A DNA stretch of 59,639 nt. It comes from Ruminococcus sp. (GTDB lineage Bacteria > Bacillota > Clostridia > Oscillospirales > Ruminococcaceae). The stretch covers positions 1 through 59,639 of the forward strand of contig NZ_DXUU01000013.1 of NCBI RefSeq assembly GCF_019417665.1. Reading direction: 5' to 3'. The notes beneath the pieces are model-generated. The model had not been told where the DNA came from. It saw only the letters and a list, made by a program, of their open reading frames with translations, and searched no databases. Below are positions 50,794-58,536 of this stretch, in pieces. A program made the translations under genes and the position numbers. Each line of letters opens with the position of its first letter. Within the stretch, counting starts at the first letter, position 1.

Positions 50794-50843
50794 AGGGCAA
50801 TACCGTGCAAAGCCGTCAGGCGGTCTTTGTGCGGTGTTGCCTT
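50794..50843. repeat. ~50-bp palindromic repeat, copy 2 (reverse)
   Basis: Reverse strand reads AGGCAACACCGCACAAAG..CGCCTGACGGCTTTGCACGG. It lies 14 bases after the GH13 stop and may end that transcript. Confidence 0.75.
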
Positions 50844-50922
50844 GGATACAAAGCAGCGGTGGGCGTGATTCGCCGACCGCTGTTGCTTATTCAGACCTAA
50901 TTTCAAAAGAAAGGACTCCCTT

Positions 50923-51582
50923 ATGGAACATAACACCATTCAAGGCGTGATCTTTGATCTGGACGGCACGCTGTTGGATTCCACTGGCGTGTGGTCACAG
51001 GTGGACCGTCAGATCCTGGAGCATTATGACCGGGAAGTGCCGCCGGATATTACCCAGGTGGTGCGAAGGATGTCCATTGAAGAATCTTCTCACTATTTTG
51101 TGGAACGCTTTTCCTTGTCTTGTACACCAGAGCAGCTGGCACAGCAGGTTTCGGATATGGTGGAAGAGGAATATTACCAGCGCTTGCAGCTGAAGCCTCA
51201 TGTGCCGGAACTGCTGGACTGGCTGGATAAAAAGGGTATCGTTTACGGCGTAGCAACGGCAACCTATGGGGAACTGGCACAGGCGGCGCTGAAACGGCTG
51301 GGATTATGGGAACGTATCCAATTTTTGCTGACTGAGCAGGAAGTGGGCGCACCAAAGACACAGCCCCAGATCTTCCGGGAAGCCGCCGGGCGGCTGCACC
51401 TGGGCAGGCGGCAGATCGCCGTGGCAGAGGATTCTCTCCACTGTGTGGAAACTGCCAAAGCCGCCGGGTTTTTCACTGTGGGCGTATATGACCCGGTGAG
51501 TGACAGCGACTGGCAGGCAATGCGTGCCACGGCAACGGTAACAGTGACAGATCTGCTGGAAATGCAGGATATTTTCCGGTAA
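50923..51582 (+). CDS. HAD-superfamily phosphatase
   Basis: 219 residues, subfamily IA. Motif I FDLDGTLLDS, cap helices, motif II VATATYG, Lys/Pro region GAPKTQPQIFREA and motif IV VAEDSLHCVETAKAAG. General sugar-phosphate or phosphoglycolate-type phosphatase; substrate unknown. AGAAAGGACTCCCTT precedes the ATG. Confidence 0.9.
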   Translation: MEHNTIQGVIFDLDGTLLDSTGVWSQVDRQILEHYDREVPPDITQVVRRMSIEESSHYFVERFSLSCTPEQLAQQVSDMVEEEYYQRLQLKPHVPELLDWLDKKGIVYGVATATYGELAQAALKRLGLWERIQFLLTEQEVGAPKTQPQIFREAAGRLHLGRRQIAVAEDSLHCVETAKAAGFFTVGVYDPVSDSDWQAMRATATVTVTDLLEMQDIFR

Positions 51583-51597
51583 GATGGGGGAAACGCA

Positions 51598-52092
51598 ATG
51601 GAATTGGCGAAACGAAAGCCAAACCGTCTGGTGGGATATGATTATGCCACATGTGGGGCGTATTTTATTACTATATGTACCGCAGGACATACATGTATGT
51701 TTTGGGCAGATAATGTAGGGGCGGATATTATCCGCCCGCAAAATACGGTGCAATTATCGGTATATGGTAATTTTGTCAATGATGCAATCAGGAATATCCC
51801 ACATTATTATTCGAATGTTGAAATTGATAAATATTGCGTTATGCCCAATCATGTACATATGATCATTTTAATGATGCCAGATGAGTTCGGGCGGATAATA
51901 TCCGCCCCTACAATTTCAACGGTGGTCGGTCAAATGAAACGATGGGTGTCCAAACAAATCGGATATCCGGTCTGGCAAAAATCTTTCTACGATCACATCA
52001 TCTGTAATGAACACGAATATCAGCAGATCTGGACATATATTGACAGCAATCCGGCGTTGTGGCTGGATGGAAAGGATACGTTATGTCAGTGA
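51598..52092 (+). CDS. REP-associated tyrosine transposase (RAYT, Y1 HUH family)
   Basis: 164 residues. HUH motif in MPNHVHMI (His85, His87). The tail WQKSFYDHIICNEHEYQQIWTYIDSNPALW is typical of RAYT proteins and contains the Tyr candidates. The coding region carries two REP units in opposite orientation (51714-51740 and 51899-51912), translated as VGADIIRP and GRIISAPT. GATGGGGGAAACGCA precedes the ATG. No flanking target duplication is visible; the 3' end overlaps the next gene by ten bases. The gene looks intact and resident. Confidence 0.88.
   Translation: MELAKRKPNRLVGYDYATCGAYFITICTAGHTCMFWADNVGADIIRPQNTVQLSVYGNFVNDAIRNIPHYYSNVEIDKYCVMPNHVHMIILMMPDEFGRIISAPTISTVVGQMKRWVSKQIGYPVWQKSFYDHIICNEHEYQQIWTYIDSNPALWLDGKDTLCQ
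51714..51912. repeat. Two REP units inside the RAYT coding sequence
   Basis: TGTAGGGGCGGATAT-TATCCGCCC at 51714-51737 and the mirror GGGCGGATAATATCCGCCCC.. ending 51912. Inner palindromes are the same GCGGATAT/ATATCCGC, so the pair is better matched than most intergenic pairs. Confidence 0.85.
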
Positions 52093-52799
52093 ATCCCATG
52101 CCACCCCAATCCCTCGAACAAATTTCTGACGGGCTGACTGTCTGCACCAGCCAGCTGCATCGTTTCGGCACAGATGCTGTATTGCTGGCAGAATTCTCCG
52201 GCTATCGTCGGAAAGATCGTGTCTGCGACCTGGGGACAGGCTGTGGCATTATTCCCATGCTCATGCAGCGAAAAGAACCGCCCCAGGAGATCTTCGCCGT
52301 GGATATCCAGCCGGAAGCCATTGCGCAAATGCGTCAGGGCATTGCCGCAAGCACGGCTGTGCAGTCGCAAATACATCCCATCTGTGCCGATCTGAAACAA
52401 CTCTGGGAGGACGCACCTCTGGGGCAGTTGGATCTGGTGACCTGCAATCCGCCCTATAAGGCGTATCAGGCAGGGCTGGAAAGTCAGTTGACAGCGCAGA
52501 AGATCGCACGCCATGAGATCCTGTGCAATATCTATGATGTGTGTGCAGCGGCAAAAAAACTTCTGAGATTTGGCGGAAAGCTCTGCATTTGCAACCGTCC
52601 GGAACGCCTTGCAGATGTCATAGATGCCATGCGGCGCAGCGGCATTGAACCGAAACGTCTGCAATTTGTGGCGAAATCTCCGGAATCTGCGCCGTGGCTC
52701 TTTCTTTTGGAGGGCAGAAGTGGTGGAAAACCTTTTTTGAATGTGCTGCCTCTGCGCATTATAGGAGACGGCAATACAGTGACAACAAGAGGAGGATAA
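52083..52799 (+). CDS. trmN6: TrmN6-like tRNA1(Val) (adenine37-N6)-methyltransferase
   Basis: 238 residues. SAM-binding VCDLGTGCGIIPMLMQRK and the amino-methyltransferase motif NPPY (in VTCNPPYKAYQ), followed by ARHEILCNIYDVCAAAKKLLRFGGK, match the YfiC/TrmN6 family. It would modify A37 of a tRNA. ATG 52083 follows GGAAAGGATACGTT and lies within the end of the RAYT gene. Confidence 0.87.
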   Translation: MSVNPMPPQSLEQISDGLTVCTSQLHRFGTDAVLLAEFSGYRRKDRVCDLGTGCGIIPMLMQRKEPPQEIFAVDIQPEAIAQMRQGIAASTAVQSQIHPICADLKQLWEDAPLGQLDLVTCNPPYKAYQAGLESQLTAQKIARHEILCNIYDVCAAAKKLLRFGGKLCICNRPERLADVIDAMRRSGIEPKRLQFVAKSPESAPWLFLLEGRSGGKPFLNVLPLRIIGDGNTVTTRGG

Positions 52800-52803
52800 C
52801 GTA

Positions 52804-54174
52804 ATGAAAAATCCTATCTATAAACGTGCGCTGGCGTTGGCAGTTCCCATGATGATCCAGAATGGCATCACAAATATGGTGAGCCTTGTGGACAATGTCA
52901 TGGTGGGAAGTCTGGGCACAGAAGCCATGACAGCTGTTTCTATTGTGGGACAGTTGATTTTTGTATTTAATCTCGCCATTTTCGGCGGCTTGTCCGGACC
53001 GGGCATTTATGGCGCACAGTTTTACGGACAGAAAAACCTGGAGGGGTTTCAGAACACCTTCCGTATCAAACACTGGATCTGTGGTTTTTGCCTTGCTGTC
53101 GGACTGGGGATATTTCTCCTGGGCGGAGAAAGTCTCGTCGGGCTGTATCTCCATGGAGAGAGCGCATCCATCGACCCGGTGCTGACCATGAAGTATGCTA
53201 AGGAATATTTGCACATCATGCTTCTGGGGCTGTTGCCTTTTGTGTTCACTCAGATCTATGCCAGCAGCCTTCGGGAAACTGGTAACAGCGTAAAGCCCAT
53301 GACAGCGGGCATTGTGTCCGTCGTAGTGGACGTGGTGTTCAACTATTTGTTGATTTACGGCAACTGTGGTATGCCGAAGCTTGGCGTTCGTGGTGCGGCG
53401 ATTGCAACAGTGCTGGCACGTGTCGTGGAAATGTGCATTGTGATCATCTGGGCGCAGCTTTCCCGAAAAAAACACGTCTTTTTGCAGGGCGCTTACCGTA
53501 CCCTTTTGATTCCGAAGGCGCTTGCCGGGAAAATGATCCGGAAAAGTTTGCCCATCTTCTTCAATGAGTTTCTGTGGGCTGGGGGCATTGCGGCATTGAC
53601 CCAATGCTATTCCATCCGGGGACTGGAGATCGTGGCAGGGCTGAATATTTCCAATGCCATCTGCAATCTGCTGAACGTGGTATTTGTGGCATTGGGCTCC
53701 GCCGTGGGCATTCTCATCGGGCAGACTTTGGGCGCATCCCAGTATGAAAAGGCGAAAAAGGATTCGTTCAGTCTCATGTGGTTTACCGGTGCGGTCTCTC
53801 TGGGGCTGACTGTGATTCTCATTGCCGTTTCTGGCGTATTTCCAAAGCTGTATGAGACCACAGATCAGGTCCGGTGGTACGGGCAGTGGTTCATTATTAT
53901 CACCGCTCTGTTTTTCCCCGTGCAGGGATTTTTGAATGCCTTGTATTTCACGCTGCGTTCTGGCGGAAAGACCCTGATCACGTTCCTCTTTGACAGCGTG
54001 TACACCTGGCTTTTGCCTGTGCCGGCGGCGCTGGCGCTTTGCTATCTGACACCTTTACCCATTTTTGCTGTGTATGCCATTGTGCAGGCGGCAGATCTGG
54101 TGAAGGTACTGGTGGGCTATGTGCTTATCCGCAAGGGTGTATGGATCAGTAATCTGGCAGAGGAAACGAAATGA
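52804..54174 (+). CDS. MATE-family efflux transporter
   Basis: 456 residues, twelve membrane helices in two halves (ALAVPMMIQNGITNMVSLVDNVMVGSLGTEAMTAVSIVGQ opens the first; SLPIFFNEFLWAGGIAALTQCYSIRG the second). Exports drugs or metabolites by cation antiport. AGAGGAGGATAACGTA precedes the ATG, four bases after the methyltransferase stop. Confidence 0.93.
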   Translation: MKNPIYKRALALAVPMMIQNGITNMVSLVDNVMVGSLGTEAMTAVSIVGQLIFVFNLAIFGGLSGPGIYGAQFYGQKNLEGFQNTFRIKHWICGFCLAVGLGIFLLGGESLVGLYLHGESASIDPVLTMKYAKEYLHIMLLGLLPFVFTQIYASSLRETGNSVKPMTAGIVSVVVDVVFNYLLIYGNCGMPKLGVRGAAIATVLARVVEMCIVIIWAQLSRKKHVFLQGAYRTLLIPKALAGKMIRKSLPIFFNEFLWAGGIAALTQCYSIRGLEIVAGLNISNAICNLLNVVFVALGSAVGILIGQTLGASQYEKAKKDSFSLMWFTGAVSLGLTVILIAVSGVFPKLYETTDQVRWYGQWFIIITALFFPVQGFLNALYFTLRSGGKTLITFLFDSVYTWLLPVPAALALCYLTPLPIFAVYAIVQAADLVKVLVGYVLIRKGVWISNLAEETK

Positions 54175-54190
54175 ATCAGTGTTTCTCTAG

Positions 54191-54348
54191 GTCTTGTTTG
54201 AAAAATCCGTACATTCGTCAAAACGCCCATAAATCACTGTCTGTGTCGTCGAAAATCCTTGTCAGGCGGCAGCCTGCCTGCGTATTCTCTCCTAACATAC
54301 AGTAATTTCTGTGCATTTTTTCGAACATAGCTATTTTTCAAACAAGCC
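54191..54348. mobile_element. MITE with GGCTTGTTTGAAAAAT termini and CTAG duplication
   Basis: 158 bp. Left GTCTTGTTTGAAAAAT and right (reverse complement) GGCTTGTTTGAAAAAT differ at one base. CTAG flanks both ends (54187-54190, 54349-54352), a four-base target duplication of the kind made by some IS5-related elements. No open frame. Inside is a GGCGGCAGCCTGCC palindrome. Confidence 0.82.
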
Positions 54349-54397
54349 CTAGGAACGGCGACACCATTTTCTTATGAAAAGAAAGGAGATTTCGCAA

Positions 54398-55231
54398 ATG
54401 AGCGGTACATTATATATTATTGGCACGCCTATCGGGAATCTGGAAGATATTACTATGCGCCAGCTCCGGCTGCTGAAAGAGGTGGATTTCATTGCCGCAG
54501 AGGACACCCGTGTGACCCGAAAACTGCTGTCTCACTATGACATTCACACGCCGGCAGTCAGCTATCACGAGCACAGCGGTCAGTCAGTGGCGCAGAGCAT
54601 TGCAGACCGTATCCTCGCCGGAGAATCCTGTGGTGTGGTGACAGATGCTGGAATGCCGTGTATTTCCGACCCCGGGGAACCGCTGGTAAAGCTCTGTCAT
54701 GAGCAGGGCATTCCTATGGAAGTCGTCCCAGGTCCTTCGGCAGCCATCGCCGCTCTGGCGATCTCTGGACAGCATACAGCACGATTTACTTTTGAGGGAT
54801 TTCTCTCGGTGAATCAGAACCAGCGTGGGGCACATTTGGAGCAGCTGCGGCAGGAGACCAGAACGATGATTTTCTATGAAGCCCCCCATAAGCTGTGCCG
54901 CACATTGGCGGATATGGCGAAATATTTCGGAGAAGACCGGGAAATCTCCCTCTGTCGGGAACTGACAAAGCTTCACGAGGAGGTGCGGCGTACTACCCTG
55001 GCAGAAGCCATGGCGTATTATGCTCAGATACCGCCCCGGGGTGAATTCGTTCTGGTGGTAGCTGGTGCGTCTCCGGCAAAACCGGAGACGGTCTCTCTGG
55101 AAGAAGCAGTGACACGGGTACAGCAATTGGTGCAGGACGGACAGAAACTGACCCAGGCATGTAAAATCGTTGCCGCTGAAACAGGATACCGGAAAAGCGA
55201 ATTGTATGATGCTGTGCAGACGAATGCGTAA
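54398..55231 (+). CDS. rsmI: 16S rRNA (cytidine1402-2'-O)-methyltransferase RsmI
   Basis: 277 residues. Tetrapyrrole-methylase fold: LYIIGTPIGNLEDIT, AAEDTRVTRKLLSHY, VTDAGMPCISDPGEPLVKL, VVPGPSAAIAALAISG, FEGFL, REL(T)KLHEE. It methylates C1402 in the ribosomal decoding centre. ATG 54398 follows AAAGGAGATTTCGCAA. Confidence 0.95.
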   Translation: MSGTLYIIGTPIGNLEDITMRQLRLLKEVDFIAAEDTRVTRKLLSHYDIHTPAVSYHEHSGQSVAQSIADRILAGESCGVVTDAGMPCISDPGEPLVKLCHEQGIPMEVVPGPSAAIAALAISGQHTARFTFEGFLSVNQNQRGAHLEQLRQETRTMIFYEAPHKLCRTLADMAKYFGEDREISLCRELTKLHEEVRRTTLAEAMAYYAQIPPRGEFVLVVAGASPAKPETVSLEEAVTRVQQLVQDGQKLTQACKIVAAETGYRKSELYDAVQTNA

Positions 55232-55248
55232 GTTTTTGCGGATTCGCA

Positions 55249-55464
55249 TTATTTATGCAGTTCTCTGTCATTTGTCCGATCCAGAATATAGTCCACTGAG
55301 ACGCCGTAAAAATCTGCCAGGATGATCAAATGCTCCACCGGGATCGTCTGATAGCCTCGTTCGTACCGGGAATATACCGTCTGGCTGGTGTGCAGAAGCG
55401 CTGCCACTTTGGTTTGATTCATATCCCGGTCTTCCCGGAGATCACGCAACCGTCGAAAATACAC
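55249..55464 (-). CDS. XRE-family repressor
   Basis: 71 residues. Cro/C1-type helix-turn-helix (LREDRDMNQTKVAALLHTSQTVYSRYERGYQTIPVEHLIILADFYGVSVDYILD). AAGGAGTTGGGA precedes the start. It is divergent from a promoter flanked by two identical TAGTAC-N6-GTACTA operators, so it probably represses that promoter and its own. Confidence 0.9.
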   Translation of the reverse strand: MYFRRLRDLREDRDMNQTKVAALLHTSQTVYSRYERGYQTIPVEHLIILADFYGVSVDYILDRTNDRELHK

Positions 55465-55507
55465 AAATTCCCAACTCCTTTTTTGTAATAAATCATAAAA
55501 ATAAAAA

Positions 55508-55580
55508 TAGTACTATTCGGTACTATTGACTTTATCACAATTTGGGTATATAATGTATTTTATAGTACAAATAAGTACTA
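55508..55580 (+). promoter_or_regulatory. Promoter flanked by two TAGTAC-N6-GTACTA operators
   Basis: Operator 1 at 55508-55525 and operator 2 at 55563-55580 have identical arms and spacing. Between them lies TTGACT (55526-55531), 17 bp, TATAAT (55549-55554). Operator 2 covers the expected start site. Confidence 0.82.
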
Positions 55581-55890
55581 ACTGCGAGCGATGCAGCGGT
55601 AAAAGGCAGTCTGGAATGTGCCGTTTGCCAGGCTGCCGGGTTATGAACTTGTTTGGATCAACTGAACACCGGTAAAGCGATTCTTATGGGCGCATATACG
55701 GCACAGCTGCATACATCGGGTTGCGGAAACGCTCTTTTCGCCGCACCTCGCCGGATGCAGCGATGCGGCCTGTAATCCCTCAGAATGCAGCTGCTGGTGT
55801 GCAGGGGAGCAGGTTCGAAAGCGTTGTTCGTTTGCATGAAAAACGCCTCTGTCATTTCGTGTTAAGGCACGAAGCGGCAGGGGCGTTTTT
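55561..55890 (+). ncRNA. Probable structured non-coding RNA under XRE control
   Basis: Transcription from the operator-flanked promoter gives ~330 nt with no convincing open frame or ribosome site. GCGAGCGA and GCAGCG (55584-55598, one bulged T) pair with CGTTGT and TCGTTTGC (55822-55835), a 14-bp closing stem over ~220 nt. An inner hairpin GGCAGTCTGG/CCAGGCTGCC follows. A strong terminator ends it (AAAAACGCC 55839-55847 with GGCGTTTTT 55882-55890). I do not recognise it as tmRNA, 6S, SRP or RNase P RNA. Confidence 0.6.
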
Positions 55891-55894
55891 ACAT

Positions 55895-55944
55895 AAGACA
55901 ACACCGCACAAAGAACGCCTAACGGCTTTGCATGATATTGCCTT
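55895..55944. repeat. ~50-bp palindromic repeat, copy 3
   Basis: AAGACAACACCGCACAAAG..CGCCTAACGGCTTTGCATGATATTGCCTT, right after the RNA terminator and before the stop of the Q/N-rich gene. Confidence 0.72.
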
Positions 55945-55957
55945 GATTCAGCAAATG

Positions 55958-56104
55958 TTATCTGTTTTCGTTGTTGCGGCAGTTCTGATCGTTGCGGTTC
56001 TGCTTCTGCTGATTCTGCTGCTGCTGACGGTTCTGGTTCTGCTGGTTGTTCCGGTTCTGATTCTGCTGATTGTTCTGGTTCTGGTTGTTCTGGTTAGACA
56101 TCAT
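55958..56104 (-). CDS. Gln/Asn-rich microprotein
   Basis: 48 residues, of which about 36 are Gln or Asn, with scattered Arg and a single Cys (MMSNQNNQNQNNQQNQNRNN ... NDQNCRNNENR). Codons are mostly CAG and AAC. CGGAGAAACGGAGACT lies before the ATG ATG. It is downstream of feoB on the same strand. The opposite strand reads as Leu/Val repeats and is a shadow. Low-complexity, prion-like composition; function unknown. Confidence 0.58.
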   Translation of the reverse strand: MMSNQNNQNQNNQQNQNRNNQQNQNRQQQQNQQKQNRNDQNCRNNENR

Positions 56105-56238
56105 AGTCTCCGTTTCTCCGCACATGGCAGTACCTCATGAAACAGCCTCTGTGTGCGGTCGGAGACTGCTTGTTTCATGCCGGTACCGGAGCGGCATGGT
56201 GTTATTTTGCCGCTTGCACATAGTTTGCCCGGATTCCG

Positions 56239-58335
56239 TCAGAATATACAGGTCAGCACACGGGAGATCAGTGTGATCAGAAAACAAAACAGAATGCCCA
56301 CCAGTGTGGGAATACAGAACGCCGCCGCTGCCCATTTCCAACTTTTGGTTTCTTTTAAAATCGTCAGGCAGGTGGTGGAACAGGGAAAATGGAACAGAAT
56401 GAACAGCAGTACGCACAGTGCTGTGAGCCATGTCCAGCCGTGATCTGTCAGAATGGTGTACAGCTGGGTCATATCGCTGGTTTCGGTGAGCGTCGTGCCG
56501 GAGGTATAGCACATGAGGGCAATGGGCAGGACGATCTCATTTGCCGGAAATCCCAGCAGGAAGGCGAGAAGGATGACCCCATCCATACCCAGCCATTTTC
56601 CCGGTGTATCCAGAAAACCGGAGAGAATGGTCAGGAGATTATCGCCGCCGATACGGCAGTTTGCCAGTATCCACAGCAGGGCGCCGGCAGGCGCGGCTAC
56701 CATACAGGCTCTGCCCAGAACAAACAGAGTGCGATCCAGGATGGAGCGTACCAGCACACGTCCGATCTGGGGCTTTCGATAGGGCGGCAATTCCAGAGTA
56801 AAGGAGGACGGCACGCCCCGGAGTATGGTGTGGGAGAGAATCCAGGAAACGCCCAGGGTGACAAGAATGCCCAGTACGATCATGCCCAGCAGCATTGCGG
56901 CAGAAGTAAGCGTTTTTCCGAAGCCGCTGCCCACAGCGAAAAAGAGCGTGATACAGGTGATCATAGTGGGGAAACGTCCGTTGCAGGGCACAAAATTGTT
57001 GGTCAGAATGGCAATGAGCCGTTCCCTGGGGGAATCAATGATGCGGCAGCCAGTGACGCCGGCGGCATTGCAGCCGAAGCCCATGCACATCGTAAGACTC
57101 TGCTTTCCACAGGCGCAGGCACGCTGAAATCGTTTGTCGAGATTGAACGCCACACGGGGCAGATAGCCGAAATCCTCCAGCAGCGTAAACAGGGGAAAGA
57201 AAATCGCCATGGGCGGCAGCATGACGGAGATGACCCAGGTCAGCACGGTATATATGCCGTCGATGAGCAGACTGTACAGCCAGCCCGGCGTATGTATGGT
57301 TTCCAGCAGCCAGGAGAATCCCTCTTTCAGCTGGGCAAATCCGGCGGAAAGCCAAGCGGAGGGATAGTTTGCTCCCACGATGGTGATCCACAGGATCAGT
57401 CCGAGAAGCACCAGCATAATGGGAAATCCCAGCCGTCCAGTGAGAATGCGGTCTATGCGGCGGTCACGTTGGCTGGAGTTTTCCGGTGCAGTGACAACAG
57501 CGGCAGCAATGGCTTCGCTTCGGGTGACAATGGCGGCAATGACTTTGTCAGCAAAGGCTTCGGCGGAAATTGTTTCGTGGGCATGTTGTAATGCGGCGGA
57601 AAGGGGTTCTTCCTCCAGGGAAAGCCCCGTGTGAGCGGCGATCTGTGCGTGCAGTTCCGGTTCTGGTTCTAAAAGCCGCAGCGCCGTCCAGTCCGGCGGC
57701 AATCCGTGGAGATCTGACGGCAAAGCGTCCAGAACAGGCTGCATGACAGCGGAAATTTCTTCTGGAAGAGACTGAGGTATCGGGTCTGGAAATTCTCCCA
57801 GCAGCAGTGCATCCAGCTTGCATTTCAAACGGTCCAGTCCCATGCCGTTTCGTGCTGTGACCCCTGCCACAGGAATCCCCAGCAGTTGTTCCAGCTGTTT
57901 CAGATCGACGGAGATCCCACGGCTTTCGGCTTCGTCCAAGAGATTCACGCAGAGCAGTACACGGGGAGTGGTCTCCAGAACCTGGAGCAGAAGCGTCAGC
58001 CCACGTTCCAGACAGGTCGCATCGCAAACCACCACAGCAGCATCCGGCTCGTCGAAGCAGAGAAAATCCCGTGCCACAGCTTCTTCTGCGGAGCGTGCTC
58101 GGAGAGAATAAGTTCCCGGTAAATCTACCAGCGTCACCGGACGACCGCCGCAGATGGTGACTCCCACGGCGCTTGCCACCGTTTTTCCTGCCCAGTTGCC
58201 GGTGTGCTGGTGCAGACCCGTCAGGGCATTGAATACCGTGGATTTTCCCACATTGGGCATTCCGGCAAGGGCAACAACAGGTGTCTGCGTGTCGGTCAGT
58301 TCCGGCAGCTGTGCAGATGCGGCAGTCTTTCCCAT
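56239..58335 (-). CDS. feoB: Ferrous iron transporter FeoB
   Basis: 698 residues. N-terminal G domain: GMPNVGKST (25-33), HTGNWAGKTV, VDLPGTYSL, NLLD. Then a helical spacer and the membrane part with two Gate motifs (MCMGFGCNAAGVTGCRIIDSPRERLIAILTNNFVPCNGRFPTMI). It imports Fe2+. ATG 58335 follows AAAGGATCTGATCCC; the frame is open far upstream through a repeat but without support. No feoA lies on either side. Confidence 0.95.
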   Translation of the reverse strand: MGKTAASAQLPELTDTQTPVVALAGMPNVGKSTVFNALTGLHQHTGNWAGKTVASAVGVTICGGRPVTLVDLPGTYSLRARSAEEAVARDFLCFDEPDAAVVVCDATCLERGLTLLLQVLETTPRVLLCVNLLDEAESRGISVDLKQLEQLLGIPVAGVTARNGMGLDRLKCKLDALLLGEFPDPIPQSLPEEISAVMQPVLDALPSDLHGLPPDWTALRLLEPEPELHAQIAAHTGLSLEEEPLSAALQHAHETISAEAFADKVIAAIVTRSEAIAAAVVTAPENSSQRDRRIDRILTGRLGFPIMLVLLGLILWITIVGANYPSAWLSAGFAQLKEGFSWLLETIHTPGWLYSLLIDGIYTVLTWVISVMLPPMAIFFPLFTLLEDFGYLPRVAFNLDKRFQRACACGKQSLTMCMGFGCNAAGVTGCRIIDSPRERLIAILTNNFVPCNGRFPTMITCITLFFAVGSGFGKTLTSAAMLLGMIVLGILVTLGVSWILSHTILRGVPSSFTLELPPYRKPQIGRVLVRSILDRTLFVLGRACMVAAPAGALLWILANCRIGGDNLLTILSGFLDTPGKWLGMDGVILLAFLLGFPANEIVLPIALMCYTSGTTLTETSDMTQLYTILTDHGWTWLTALCVLLFILFHFPCSTTCLTILKETKSWKWAAAAFCIPTLVGILFCFLITLISRVLTCIF

Positions 58336-58358
58336 GGGATCAGATCCTTTCGTGTTTA

Positions 58359-58402
58359 TATGGCAATATCGTAAAGCGTTTTTTGTGCGATGTTGCCTTA
58401 TG
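58359..58402. repeat. ~50-bp palindromic repeat, copy 4 (reverse, shortened)
   Basis: Reverse strand reads AAGGCAACATCGCACAAA..CGATATTGCC; the CCTGACGG centre is missing. Located in the feoB leader. Confidence 0.68.
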
Positions 58403-58454
58403 AATCGCAATAGAGTATATGCACCTTGAAAGCCCACTATGCAGAATGATAACA

Positions 58455-58494
58455 AAAACCGCCGGCGATACCCAAAAGTACCGCCGGCGGTTTT
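58455..58494. terminator. Terminator of the poly-dockerin gene
   Basis: AAAACCGCCGGCG pairs with CGCCGGCGGTTTT, usable on both strands. Confidence 0.85.
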
Positions 58495-58536
58495 CACGAA
58501 ACAGTTTCTCTCATTTTTCATTTATACTAGTATGCT

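Noticed and set aside
55721..56140. Plus-strand frame with a Leu/Val repeat (139 codons)
   Set aside because: It is the complement of the Q/N codon repeat; the minus frame has the ribosome site.
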